From: Clavaria fumosa
Lineage: Eukaryota > Basidiomycota > Agaricomycetes > Agaricales > Clavariaceae
Assembly (NCBI GenBank): GCA_951802425.1
Contig: OX637797.1
Location: forward strand, 1,302,001-1,366,000
DNA length: 64,000 nt
Direction of reading: 5' to 3'
Shown: positions 1 to 11,850 of the stretch, piece after piece
How the letters are laid out: each line of letters opens with the position of its first letter
Numbering within the stretch: the first letter of the stretch is position 1
The notes under the pieces: model-generated
Database searches by the model: none
Seen by the model: only the letters and a program-made list of their open reading frames with translations
What the model was told of the DNA's origin: nothing
Program-made: the position numbers and the translations under genes

Positions 1-541
1 TGGGCGCACTCCTGCAATCTGCAGCAAGCTGCTGTTGAATACAGCGTAGTAACCCCCCATGAGATCATGAAAGGCAATAGGAAGAGAGCAACGTAGATCC
101 GAGTCAATATATCCGGTTTTAACTGATCACGAATATTTCCATCGTAATGACCTCCCAAGTCTGATTGATCCAATGTCAGTATTTTAACCGATAATCGATT
201 GCATGTCAGAAAGGCAAACAAACCCCAAAGTGGTTGAAAGTCAAACTTCTTGTGATTAATGTCTTTGCAATCCCACACTCCTTTGGTAAGTTGGCAAGAT
301 GCTGAATAAATATGCTCAAATAAATAGACGAAAGGTCAGGGAGGAACGTTGTAATCTTACTCAATGGTCCAAAGAAGTGCCAAACGCCATTGATGAGATC
401 GTCTGGTTTGAAAAACATCATTGACAACCATCGACCAGAATTGAAGAAAGCCAATAGCATAAAGCCGAATGCGACATAGTGAAAGAAACAGCTAGGGATC
501 CATAGGCAGTCGCACTCGTCCTTGCAATGACACCTAGGCAT
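1..541 (-). pseudogene. Membrane-protein paralog, partial and probably frameshifted
   Basis: An open frame starts at the ATG at 541 and runs to a stop near 206. It encodes a hydrophobic N-terminal half. Its residues align by eye with the product of the divergent gene at 1049-2138 (for example FKPDDLINGVWHFFGPLSKIT against FKPNTTGGTSYHFGLLGKIT). Beyond the stop, homology to that paralog resumes in another frame toward position 1 (FLTCNR..., then hydrophobic residues ending in a cysteine-rich stretch). A few extra bases near 215-225 relative to the paralog explain the shift. The simplest reading is a decayed duplicate that continues off the left edge. A short unrecognised intron is the alternative. 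I do not recognise the family. Confidence 0.5.
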
Positions 542-1051
542 TATTTATGTGATGTTCGAGAGGAAGGCGACTGGAATGCTGGATGGACGCAAGGAAGTGG
601 CGGCTTAGCAGTAGAGACAGTTGGGAACTTTTTATAAGATGTTGGCAGGTGGGATGCTCTGGGGATTGCACATGATGTGTTAGGAGCTCAGGAGACAAAC
701 TGACACGCCGAATGGTGTTGGATTGTCGAGTTGCGAGTCAAGTTTCGGAGAATCAAGCAGTGCACTTTGTCATAGAAACTTTGTAATGCTCCAGCATTGC
801 TTTTCGTCATAGAAACTTTGTGCGATACACGATTCAAAACTTGACATGCAACTCGACAATCCAACACCATTCAGCGTGTCAGTTTGTCTCCTGAGCTCCT
901 AACATCATGTGCAATCCCCAGAGCATCCCACCTGCCAGCATCTTATAAAAAGTTCCCAACTGTCTCTACTGCTAAGCTGCCACTTCCTTGCGTCCATCCA
1001 GCATTCCAGTCGCAACTGAGTTCCTTCCTCTCGAACATCACATAAATAATG
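538..1051. repeat. Palindromic divergent promoter, about 205-bp arms
   Basis: The sequence leftward from the start codon at 541 and rightward from the start codon at 1049 is nearly the same read outward. Arms are about 539-745 and 845-1051, around a central spacer of about 100 bp. Each arm holds a TATA-like TTATAAAAAG (right arm near 942, left arm as its complement near 632) about 100 bp before the ATG. The arms differ by a few substitutions and a short insertion in the right arm near 1012-1020. The spacer holds a direct repeat, GTCATAGAAACTTTGT, near 768 and 808. This is an inverted duplication of promoter plus gene. Confidence 0.85.
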
Positions 1052-2138
1052 CCTGTGTGCCACATAGGGTATCGCTTCCAGGCCTGCTGGTTTCTTACCT
1101 TCCTCCTCCACACCGGAATGATATTATCGTTCCCTCTTCTTTTGCTCGCCCCGAACTACTCCCCGCTCCGGAAGTCGAATCCTGCAATGCTGTATTTCAA
1201 GCCAAATACGACTGGTGGTACTTCTTACCATTTTGGGCTGTTGGGTAAAATCACATTACTCCATCCCTTCGTCTCTTTGTTCGAACGTATATATTGCCAG
1301 ACTCTTGCAAATACACTAACGGAGAGCCGTCCTGCAAGACTCCTAATAATCCCTTCGTGCCAAATTGGGGTTCGTTTCTTGATGCGCAATTGGTCTCATC
1401 GGGTGATGCTAATCGATCGATCAGATTCGGGAAGTGATTTTTATATCAATAGGATAATGACACCAGATAAAATTTTGGTCGGAGCTCTTGCTCTCTTTGA
1501 GATCAGTGGCGGCATGTCGTTTCTTTCCTGGCCGTTTACATTAGTCGCCACCTACGGGGCATGCAGACGTTTCCGTATGAGTCCTAGCAAGAGAGCGAAA
1601 GAGCCAGCTTACCTGGGGCCTCCATGTGGCCCATACCTCAACAAGGTCAACGGGTATATGAATATTGCCAATATGGTGTTGGGTGAGTGCCTCACCCTCT
1701 ATGCATTTGCGCATCCATGGTATTCATTTCCGGTGGCCCAGGTTTAATTGCAACCACGGCATTCGTGACGTCGCTCTCCACAACTAAGTCAGGTCTTGAC
1801 CCCCTCGTGGATCCAGCAGGGGACGTGACACAAACAAGGGAATACGATTTTGAGGTACTTACAGGGGGTGCCTTCGGCTGTACGTGCATTCTTGGTAATC
1901 TTCGCCATGTCCACTTTTCTTAACTAATGTATTCATTATAGTTTTGTGGGCTAGAGATGGTCTTCAAATAGCCATTGCGATTTTCACATCGCATGTATCA
2001 TTCAATGTAGATTTCTCATCCCCACCATCCTACGAAGAAAGTCAGAAAGCGGCGAAGCCGGCAACACTGTTGTTGATGACAGAGAAAGGGAGTGTGGGAC
2101 GGTTGCATCTGCCTGGGGAGGAGAATCCGCTCGCTTAA
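1049..2138 (+). CDS. Putative multi-pass membrane protein, 322 aa, family not recognised
   Basis: Three exons fit in phase: 1049-1682, 1742-1879 and 1942-2138, with GT-AG introns of 59 and 62 nt. The predicted protein is 322 aa with several hydrophobic segments: near residues 12-35, around 150-180, and across the exon 2/3 region. The C-terminal tail is soluble and carries a PPSY sequence, which fits the PPxY consensus bound by WW domains of Nedd4/Rsp5-type ubiquitin ligases. The start is supported by the TATA box about 100 bp upstream in the palindromic arm. It is the open member of a divergent pair with the left-edge gene. I see no named domain. A basidiomycete-specific membrane family is the best description. 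Confidence 0.6.
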
Positions 2139-2225
2139 GCACAAGCTTACGGTTTCGAGCCTTGTTATTTATTTATTTATTGCAGCTGCTAGCTCACAAT
2201 ACTGTACAAATGTGCAGATTGCCTC

Positions 2226-3511
2226 TTAATTGATCAGGGGGGGGATCGAGCTAGAGCCTTGAAGCGAGGTCTCTGCCTCGCGCCAGATATCTCGCTGGCC
2301 CCAATGACCAGCGACAGCGGCAACAATTATCCAGCAGGCAGAACCCCCCATAGTTGGAATGAGCTCCTGTGGAATGCCTGCCAAATCCCGACCCAAGGCG
2401 CGAGATCGTAACGTCTTCTCTATGAGTGCAAGGCAAGCACGCGCCAGATTTCGCAAGAGACTAACATCGTCTGCCATGAGGCAGTCATGCAATCGGGATA
2501 GAAGCGCGAAGATCCACCGTGCATGGACATCGGTTAAATGAGTATATGAAATGTCTGATCCTTGCACCTCCATGTTGATCCAGTGGGTGAAATGACGCAG
2601 AAGACTGATAGACATTCGCTGTAATTTGGACTGTACGGTGAGTATTGCCTTGAGTGGGAGTGAGGAAAAGGCCCACATGATCTACATGTCTTAACAGCGA
2701 CGGGGTAGGCTCGCGAGGCTTACTATCTGGCTCTGTGGCGTTTTTGAGGTTGTTCTGTGATCCTGATGGAGGGGGTGTCCCCGAGGGCATAGGCAGCGAT
2801 GTGACCAGACCAATGCCTGCAGCCAACTCGGCCTGCTGTTCGTCGAGCCGTTTCGCTTTTTGCGCCAAACTGCTTTTTTCTGGTGCAAATTCGGACTCAT
2901 CGTCTGCGAACGCACGCACGTTGGATTCCTTCTTCTCCGCGTTTTTACCACCGTACAGCGGCTTGGAAGGCACCCACTCCGTCTCGGACCGGCCTTGGAG
3001 AAATGCCCACCAGAGATCGCGCTGGCCCTTCGGAGGCATGATATGCCCAGGCAGAGTCTCAGCGGAGTAGACATGAATCGTGGGCTGGATAACGTTCTAA
3101 ACTTTCATTCAGCATTGGCAATTTGAAAACGACAAGCGAACAAACCTTCCTTGCGGAAGTTCTTGAAATGTCTCTCAAACGATGCACGCCATTCCTCGGA
3201 AGGTAGTGCGCAGCTGGGTTTCACTACTGGAGGTGCAGGAGGAGGATGCAGAGGCTCGACGCATTCGTACGGATTAGGAGCTCGAGTGATGTGCGGTAGA
3301 TTGCGAGCATCGCGGCTTAGACTGAGGTTAGAACCACAGTCGGGGGCCTTAAAAACGTCGATGGTGCTCACCGCACTGTGAAGAGATACTCCATGCCATT
3401 CTGAGGGACGCCGTCGTAATCGTCGCTCAAGTCTGCAACAGGCAAGCTCTGCCGACCGTAAGACGGCTCCTCGTCGGAATCATTATAAGATGCATTCCGT
3501 CGACGTTTCAT
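2226..3511 (-). CDS. Gemin2/SIP1/Brr1-like snRNP assembly protein
   Basis: The model starts at the ATG at 3511 (MKRRRNASYND...) and ends at the TAA at 2228, with introns near 3373-3320, 3160-3080 and 2690. Gemin2 (yeast Brr1) works with SMN to load Sm proteins onto spliceosomal snRNAs. Visible support: an acidic N-terminus leading to a PQNGMEYLFTVR segment like the first SIP1 helix; a middle block with RDLWWAFLQGR; a coiled, charged region (AQKAKRLDEQQAEL); and the C-terminal helical block TDVHARWIFALLSRLHDCL then LLRNLARACLAL. The order and character of these blocks match the SIP1 domain. The middle is rich in Pro/Ser and probably disordered. It converges with the membrane-protein gene on its left, with under 100 bp between the stops. 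Confidence 0.72.
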
Positions 3512-3715
3512 GGTGCAGAAAAGTGTTGTTCTGTAAATTCAGTGTAAAGCTGTGCCGCTCTTATGCCTGCCACTGGCAGGTATGCACAGCACCGACACAA
3601 CGTCCACATAGACGCTAGATAGTCAACTCAAATACTCGCTTGTTGCACCGAACGTCTCTCCCGTCGCTGTTGCCGCTCAGAGAGCTGACCATCTTGTAAT
3701 CTCATTCGGGCGCTC

Positions 3716-4800
3716 ATGAGTGGCGAAGATGACATCGACATCGACATCGAGGCTCTGCAAGCCCAGGTCAACATCTCTCTGTCTTCTTTGGAGCAAATGG
3801 TGTCTTCGTGGATGAAGCCCGCTGTGAAGGCGACGCCACCCAAATCTAGCGGGCTCACAGATCGTGAACTGGATAAAATAATGCGCCAGCCTCCACGGTG
3901 TGCCTTTACTTTAACATGTCCGAAGTCTATTGTTCTTGATGACTAGATTTACAGACTGGGAGTGGGCGCTCCAATACCTGCGGCTTCGGGTCTCGCTTGT
4001 GACAACGAGCGGCTAAGAGGCCGCCTGCTCCAAAAATCTGGAGCGAAAGGCGGGAGCAGAGGCCAAGACCAAGACGCGCGAATACAACAATACTCAGACG
4101 ATGATGAACAGGAGAGCAGAGCGAGTGCGATTCGCAGACGGGCTGTGGTAGACCCATTTGCGGCGAAGAAGAAGGGCGTCCTGGCTCACAGACTATTCAC
4201 CCCTCAGCCCACTCTGCAAATGCCGCTCGAATTGCAGAGGCGCCCTGCGAACACGGTCGAGGTCTGGCTTGATGGCAATGGTGACGGTCAGATCGACTCA
4301 ACAGATCCTCTCCCCGTCGGCAAGAAGAAGAGAAGGAAGAAGGACCTTACGCCGATATCGAGGAACACAAAGCCGAGTATGCTTCAACCCATGCCGTCGC
4401 CGTACCAAAGCTTTTGCGGCGACGCAGTGTCGCCACAGCCTTTGGAGGCAAGATCTCCGTGCAAGGCTCGAATACGTCAGACTTTACTCGACTCAGGTCG
4501 AAAGTTTCTCGATCCCCCTGCTCCGCACATCCTCACGTCTCATTTTCCACTCTAGCATCGGACTCTTCTCACAGCGCGTCTCAGGCTGTACGTTCTGAGA
4601 CAATGTCAGGAACTAGTTCCTCATCGGTACCCCAGCGGGAATCAATCCTGCCTAACTGCACGATGAAGCGGCCAGAATTGAATGTTGATGGGCCATCGGA
4701 GTTGAACGATACCGACTACACGCGTAAGATAGGACGCAAAAGACGTAAGAAACGGCACCCGTTCTTGAACATGGCTGGAACACGAGATATCACGGCGTGA
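3716..4800 (+). CDS. Unassigned basic, low-complexity protein (possible DUF3245-like)
   Basis: Exon 1 begins at the ATG at 3716 with an acidic stretch (MSGEDDIDIDIEALQAQV) and a hydrophobic SSLEQMVSSWMKP helix. It splices near 3898/3949 into a frame reading LGVGAPIPAASG. The next 350 bp encode a charged region with VVDPFAAKKK and KKKRRKKD, typical of nuclear or nucleolar proteins. From about 4283 a second open frame without stops reads to 4800 and ends in another lysine/arginine cluster (IGRKRRKKRH). I could not decide whether the protein ends at 4555 in the first frame or crosses to 4800 through an unrecognised intron. The N-terminus recalls short DUF3245 proteins from fungi, but that is memory of character, not a match I can show. 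Confidence 0.45.
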
Positions 4801-5222
4801 TCTTTGCGATCATTTTCCCAATCATTTCTTATCCGCTCTATCTCACGGTATGCGCCTTATTCGGATTCGATGTGTATCAGCAATCCCGGTAGTTTCTTAT
4901 TTTTACACAGCAATTCCCATGTCATTCCGCGAGGCAGGGTCCCTGCCCTCAAGTGACTTTGCCTAGGCCTCGAGATGCCTCGGGGTTTTCTGCTCATCTC
5001 ACCCTGGAGTGGCTTTACACGTATGGCAAACTATGCCTGAGAGAATGCATCCTATATTTACTGAGGCCGGACACAAGCAAGCGGAAGCGTGATAGAATTG
5101 GTTTATAGATACATGAATGAAAAGGAAAGGACAAGCTCCGGAACGGATCAACCCAAATAAGATACCATGCCGTGATCGCTGCAGCAGAAGTTAGCACTGC
5201 AAGTGCGGTGGACCACCAACCC
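4801..5222. other. Intergenic, no gene seen
   Basis: About 420 bp between the basic-protein gene and the doubtful ORFs at 5.2-6.1 kb. It holds stop-rich sequence in all frames and no repeat or RNA gene that I can recognise. It probably contains the 3' UTR of the upstream gene. Confidence 0.5.
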
Positions 5223-6078
5223 CTAGCGAGTGGTTCGACGTGTACTCTTGCCTGGACACTGAGCTACAGAGTGCTGATGTGCACGAAGCGTTTTCGAACG
5301 CGACTTGCTCTGTCTGGCTGTTGATGGGCGAGGTGTGATGCCTGCTCTCGCGTTAACTTTGGGACGGGGCGAGACGACGGGGGGACGGGGCGAGACGACG
5401 GGGGGGCGTGGGCGGGCAGCAGGAATGGAAGAAGAATTCCGCGATGGGAGGGGTCGCTGGAGAGTGCGTCGTGTGGGCTGGCTGTCCGTTGTCCGATGTA
5501 GGATATGTTGCGCGCGCTTCCCCCGCTTCTTGGCCACTTTTGCTTCTTGCATTCCGCCTTCGAGCATCTTTCTATTACAGGACAGAACGCCCAACAACAT
5601 TCTAAGCCATCCGTGAAGAGCGCTCGCTGGCCGTTTCTGGGGATCGCCAGAGTCGTATTCGTGGCCATTTTGCTAAGTAAGGAGAGGGGGCTAAGCGACA
5701 AAATTCCGATCCCACCGGAGTCAGAGAAACCGACTGACTGATTTCCAAACGATACCCATCTTTTGGCAGTACCCTCTCGTAAATGTTTGTGTTGGCAACA
5801 GATGGAGGACTTGGTTGTTTGAGGACGAATCGCAAAGCGCTACTGTATTTGTTTATAGCGAGCGGTAAAAATTGGCTGACTAAGTCAAACCAGTCGCTCT
5901 GATTTTCTGCCTCACCCATCACAACGCGATCAAGACTTGCTGCGCGCGTGCATGTATGTATACGCGCGTCGACCACGCTTGCAACGCTGCATTCTAGAAG
6001 CTTGCATCGCGTCACGTAGGCCATGTGCTTTTTGCGACGCGAAATCATTGTCTGGGATCGCTGTGCAATCCATTCCAT
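5223..6078 (-). CDS. Doubtful hypothetical ORF cluster
   Basis: Two overlapping minus-strand frames (5223-5600 and 5264-5701) and one farther upstream (5602-6078) are open. The first reads as a basic Pro/Arg/Ser-rich protein (SPRPPVV repeats, SKSRSKTLR). A 21-bp GC-rich tandem repeat at 5362-5403 creates that repeated peptide in one frame and a different one in the other. No domain is visible in any frame. A candidate acceptor (CTTACTTAG) lies just before a possible ATG near 5668, so a spliced gene is possible. Part of this may simply be the long upstream region of the phosphatase gene. Confidence 0.2.
5362..5403. repeat. 21-bp GC-rich tandem repeat, two units
   Basis: The unit GGACGGGGCGAGACGACGGG is repeated back to back, followed by a longer G run. 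In the minus-strand frame it encodes repeated Pro-Arg-Pro-Pro-Val-Val. Confidence 0.8.
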
Positions 6079-6390
6079 ACATGCGGATAGCTAGAGTGCC
6101 GTATGGCTGGGTGTAAAGGTTGAAAAGAGAAACGATTCGGATGTTACGAAGATACGTTACCAACGGCGTAGCACAGCGTTAAAGAAGGAAGAGATACAGT
6201 GATCATACATGGAACGCTGCAGCGCCACCCTTCTGTGGCTGTCCAGCCGCGCTAATTCCGCAACAACGCTCCTAAGGCGCAGTGGCCGTACCGTATGGCT
6301 GAGCGGCAGAAATTTACGTCCGTTCATACACGACTCGCGAGTACAAGTACGACAATGGAGTGTGCTTTTCGTCTCTCCATCGTCATTCCT

Positions 6391-6427
6391 TTCTTCTTCT
6401 TCTTCTTCTCCTTCTTCTCCTTCTTCG
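6391..6427. repeat. CTT microsatellite before the phosphatase gene
   Basis: A pyrimidine-only (TTC)n tract with TCC interruptions lies about 45-80 bp upstream of the phosphatase ATG. Pyrimidine tracts just upstream of the transcription start are common in filamentous-fungal promoters, so this may be a core promoter element as well as a microsatellite. Confidence 0.7.
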
Positions 6428-6470
6428 TATTCATTCTTCAACGACCTTGCATTTTGCATTTTTGGGCATC

Positions 6471-7164
6471 ATGTGGAGAAACGTCAACGCCATCATCGAG
6501 GGAAAGCTTTACCTCGGAAAGTGCGTAACCCGAGAACCCCGGTGTGTACATCGTCGCCTTGACAGCTTTTTAGTCTCAGCGCCGCTCGCTCTTCCCGTTC
6601 CCTATCCGAACGCCGGATCACCCATATTCTCTCCGTCTGCCCCGATCCAATTCCTGGGGAATTGCCCGAATCGGGAATGAGACATATGCGCATCTCCGTG
6701 GAGGACGTTGATTACGCCAATCTTCTTATCTGGCTGCCCTCTGCTGTTCGATTCATCGACGACGCGCTCAGCAAACACGGCGTCGTTCTCGTGCATTGCG
6801 TCCAGGGACTGTCCCGTAGCGCAGCCGTCGTGGCCGCGTATCGTGAGGCTGTTCTTTTTTGGTCGGTATGTCTGCCAGCTTATTGTATTTTACTCCCCTC
6901 TCTAGTGATGTGGTCGCGGCGGATCGACGCCGCGTCCGCCATAGAATGTGTTAGGCGGGGTGAGTAGGATCCCTTCGTTACCAGAAATAACTAATTCCTC
7001 GCTTTTTTCTAGCACGTGAACAAGTGTGGATTAATCCAGGATTCCACGAACAACTCATTCTTTTCGAGCTTTGCAAATACGCGCCCTCTCCGGCTTGCGG
7101 CATCTACAACAATTGGCGATCAAAGATCGAGCGCATCCTCAAAGAGCGGGGTTCTGCCGCGTGA
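6471..7164 (+). CDS. Single-domain dual-specificity protein phosphatase, 172 aa
   Basis: Four exons join in phase: 6471-6520, 6580-6842, 6906-6959 and 7013-7164, giving 172 aa. The signature HCVQGLSRSAAVVAAY fits HCxxGxxR, with catalytic Cys and Arg. The upstream acid loop is in VDYANLLIWLP, and the N-terminal LYLGNAARS...ITHILSVC matches the opening strands of DUSP folds. The C-terminal WINPGFHEQLILFE matches the conserved PNxGFxxQL helix that follows the signature in DUSP/YVH1-type enzymes. The protein is essentially the catalytic domain alone, lacking the zinc-binding tail of YVH1/DUSP12. It should dephosphorylate Ser/Thr/Tyr, or possibly RNA or lipid, since small DUSPs vary. The start is fixed by the short first exon and a good GTGCGT donor. 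Confidence 0.88.
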
Positions 7165-8194
7165 TTGTCATGCCCTTTCCTTTGATGATACAGCCCCCTA
7201 CACTCCTTCCCAGGCCCCATCTCTATTTCGTGATGCTGGCATTACGTCCACACACTCTCGTGTGTGTATATTACATTACGTTCATTCATGCTCTGTTCAA
7301 TGATACCTTACATTACGCACATCCACGCTCTTTTCAATGATATATACCTCGCATTCCTTTTCCTCATTTTTTTTTCGTACCTCACAAAGGCCAACTTCAT
7401 GCACCGCACACGCACGTACATGTTGCCCTGTTTATATTTGCGTACTCTATAGACCCACTATTTTCTCACAGCCTGTCGCACAACAACCATTTCATTTTCA
7501 ATACACTCGGATCTCGAGTACCTAGATCCGATGCTAGCACATGAACGTGCAGAGCCCTCATGGCATTACAGATTGATCACTACTGCCCTCCGTGCTAATC
7601 AATCGTGCAGCGCAATTCCAGCAGGGACCCAAGACGTGGAGGTAGCGTTACATTTTATCCGAGTCGCTGTTTATCCAATCCATACAAGCGAGCCTTGGGG
7701 GAAAAATAATCAGACAGATGTAAGATATAGAAGCGCTCTTTCTCCTTTTAATCAAACGTTGGACCGCCACTCATTGTCTCCAGAGGAGGTAGACACTTCG
7801 CTATCCACCACGGTCTTCGCATCGATAGTAATCTAGAGATGAAATACACATGACGTAAGACATTTCCGTTCCAAGGTCAGCACCGAAGGAGACTTGGAAG
7901 AGGAGGAGAAGAAACGGGATGGGGAGCAATCGCGGCACTGAACAGGAGCCAAGACATGAAACACTCCACCTGATTATGAGCGGTGTTCTGTCGTGCACCG
8001 CCAAGCTGGGACGTGGTATCCTTTCTGAAGGACAGCCTGCCTGCCTGACAAGTATCAGTCGGCGACGCGCTGGACTCGACAACGCATGCGCTCTGATCGC
8101 GCAGAGACTGTCGCGCGTTCAAGTTGGCAAGCAGAGCGTTGAAATAGACTGGACATGAACAGTAAAAAGCACCTAATTTTTAAAAAAGTTGATT
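7165..8194. other. Intergenic between converging genes, no gene seen
   Basis: About 1 kb between the phosphatase stop and the stop of the DUF6534 gene. It begins with T-rich 3' UTR-like sequence containing a loose repeat (TTCATTCATGCTCTGTTCAATGATACCTTACATTACG and a similar copy 50 bp on, together 7270-7345). Short open frames at 7531-7836 and 7801-8158 lack any recognisable domain. Confidence 0.5.
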
Positions 8195-9831
8195 TTATAG
8201 CAGACGAAATGCAGGACGCACGCTTAGGTAAAGCTGCCAGGAAAAAAATATAGACGAGCTTCTGCGGCGCGGTAACATACTGAGATTGGTGAACACTGTC
8301 ATTTTGGGGCTATTCAAATAAAATCGACGGCTACTTGCAGTAATGAATCCCATGGCCGCGAAAAGGCTGGTGAGAAGACCCGTATTGACGCTATAGAGCA
8401 TCAGTATTCGCAGCATAGAGTCTGTCCTAAAAGCACAGAGTGTAGAGGCTGAGTCGCACGTATTCGAAAAAATGAAAGACAGACAGAAGGGAGGGCAACG
8501 CACTGCTTGACACCAGTCCGACTTCTCCAGAGCAGCACGCAAAGTGAGCCGGCGATGAGACTGTCGGCAACCACGATTGAAGCAAGGTACGCTAGTATGA
8601 GCCACTGCCAAGACGGTGTTGAGCCGAGAAAGGCCCGTTCTGTAGAGCGTGAGACGCACTGAATATTTGGGTAGGGTAGGATTCTTGTACGTGGCTGATC
8701 TGGAAGACAAGATCACGTCAAGGAAGCGTAAGTACTTTTACCAATTCTGCGATGCCTACACTTCAATAGGAAATGCTGTATTCAACTTTAGCAACACTTT
8801 GTCCACGAAAAGCTCAAAGTGACGTACCTAATCCTGTGCCTTATGTTCCGACTGGATCAGAATAACTCTTCTGAATTAGCATCATGGAGGGACCTACCAA
8901 GCACAAAAACTATGGCAATCCCCTTAGAATTTAAAGCTATCGGCGAGGGAAATTGGATAGAAGAAGAGAAACCTGGACCGTACAAGGGCAACAGCTAATT
9001 TGGTGCTCTTTTGACTGACTGCAAAACTTGGGTCAGGGCTAACCATTTGGCCGTCATGGAGGCTCACATTGCCAAGCTCGCGTGGCGAAAACCCTGCAGA
9101 ATACGATGTCAGAGACATCTACAACCTCATACATATCTCTCTGAAAAGCTGACATTCTGACCAGGAAGTCGCTGACAGTCTGCGTATCCAAAATCTTCAT
9201 ATAGAGAGGGACAGCAGGAAGCGGGTGACTTACCGATATAACACACCAGCACTGGATTGTGGCGGAGATAATCAGGCATGTTTTGAACACCGCACTGAGG
9301 GCTTACCACTATGCTCCTGTGTGCCGGGCTGAATATCATTAGAGGGCGGAGGTGTGAACCGGCTCACCAAACAGAAATGACTCCTCGGCCAGGAGGTAGC
9401 AGAGGGGACCAATCTCCAAAGTGCGTGATGAGCTCCCAATACACTCTGTGGGTGAACAGGGCGAAGTGCAACGCATCAAGAAGCCTGAAATTAGCATGTT
9501 AATTATGCGACTGCGACGTGTATTTACAATGAGAGTAATGCCTTCACCATAGGGCAAATATCTTTCGGATAGGATTTCAATGACAGAACCACCTTCACAA
9601 AAGAACAGAAACAAACCGTCCAACGAAGTAGAGCTCGATCATGTTTCGACCTTGAATAGTAAAAGTAGGTTTGAACGTTGGTGACGCCAAAAAGCCTTCG
9701 ATCGCAAACGGGCCTCCGTGAGTACGCGCAAGTATGAAACCCAGGAGGCTTACACAGAGATGAAGAGGGTACATAGGAAGACGACTCCAAGTGTGCTATT
9801 GACGGGAGAAATGGCTGAAGAAGCAGGCATG
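8195..9831 (-). CDS. DUF6534-type seven-helix membrane protein
   Basis: The model starts at the ATG at 9831 (MPASSAISPVNSTLGVV...) and ends at 8195, with several introns. Blocks in order: TLGVVFLCTLFIS then LFGVTNVQTYFYY (helices 1-2 of the family); LLDALHFALFTHRVYWELI (the conserved LDxxHxALxTHxxY helix); a middle helix FKTCLIISATIQCWCV; and the DUF6534 core TDSMLRILMLYSVNTGLLTS. The family is greatly expanded in mushroom-forming fungi, is predicted to have seven membrane helices, and has no established function. Splice sites in the third quarter are uncertain. The C-terminus runs past the DUF6534 core into a basic cytosolic tail. It converges with the phosphatase gene. Confidence 0.75.
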
Positions 9832-10613
9832 GTTGAGGAGGTGATTGAGGAAGTGGTGCTGAGATTCGCCTTATTATAGAGTGAAAGCAGTGACAACATC
9901 ATGGGGTCAGACCTGAGCGCGCGTAACTGCAATGGAGATCGATAAGATCATTGTCCGAGGCGAAGCGAGGCAGCAAAGTGTAGACTTGGAACATAAACCA
10001 GATCGGACTTGGTAAATTGGGGTTGGCCCTGGTCAGGGATATGAGCGCAGCCTCTTGGGAACGCCCTAAGGATGACAACTCGACGGGTTTCGCGGTCTGG
10101 CTACATGCGGTGACCCGCAGTCACGAAAGCGTCTTCACCCGGGGAGGGGCTACATCAATGAATGGGATACATGAACCGATAAAATGGGCGATAAACGGCT
10201 CCGCAATGTGCTGTAATTTTTGACGCTCGTACGCTGTGAGAGCACGCGCCGAATCGGCGGGGCTAGTGGTCCTGACCCGAGAGGTTCTTGACAAAGATCA
10301 CAAATCCCAAGAGCAGCTTAAAGCACCAAGTCCACAATGGATACGAGTTGCTCATTCAATTTGAAAATCGTGAATAGTTGGCGGAAACCGTGTACTGAAT
10401 ATGCTGCGGGAACTGCGCTGCTGACGACGCTACGAAGCCACGTCGAAGCCGTCGTGGCAAGTATCTCCATATCAATATTTATTAGTCGCCGCTTGGACGC
10501 GGAGTGTGAACCCGTAATCCAAACCCCCAACCACTAACTGTATTTCCTCGTCACCAACGCTCAACGCCTTTGACTCTCCATCCCCGTCAATCAACGTCTT
10601 TCACACATCCATC
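9832..10613. other. Divergent intergenic region of DUF6534 and ARF1 genes
   Basis: About 780 bp between two divergent starts. The last 100 bp before the ARF1 ATG are pyrimidine-rich (CTCCATCC, CATCCATC), typical of a fungal transcription start region. Open frames at 10017-10223 and 10337-10537 have no recognisable content. Confidence 0.5.
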
Positions 10614-11494
<881 letters not shown>

Positions 11495-11850
11495 GCAGAT
11501 GAATCGGTCGCCTTGCTTCTCGATATCGCGTCGTCGTACGTGTCTGAAGCGTCCCGTTTCTTTTTTTCTGTTCTTCCCTTCCATCCTCTCTGCACCCACT
11601 GGTCTCACCACATTCATGAGTTGCTACCCTTTCTCTCCCTCGCCACGTTGTTCAAATCGCTTATTCTGAATGAAGTCCTCACACAAAATGAGATCATTCC
11701 CTTACCGCCGCTCAATTCCACATGTATAGAAAGAAATCGCCGATTAAGGTTTCTTCCTCTCACCAGAGCAGCCTGGGAGCAGCTCTTAACATCTACGTGC
11801 TCAAGATCAGATGTTCTTTTTTAAATTTTTTCAATTAGATTCAGGTTCCT
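11495..11850. other. 3' UTRs between ARF1 and Sec15
   Basis: A 356-bp T-rich stretch between two converging stops. No gene, repeat or RNA is visible. An A/T-rich spot (TTTTTTAAATTTTTTC) near 11817 could serve polyadenylation on either strand. Confidence 0.5.

Noticed and set aside
905..1111. Open frames lying inside the palindrome (minus 905-1111, plus 988-1248)
   Set aside because: They span the promoter arm and TATA box; no domain. They are explained by the inverted repeat.
4378..4411. 34-nt GT-AG intron joining the two frames of the gene at 3.7-4.8 kb
   Set aside because: Shorter than every other intron in the window and no branch-site-like sequence.
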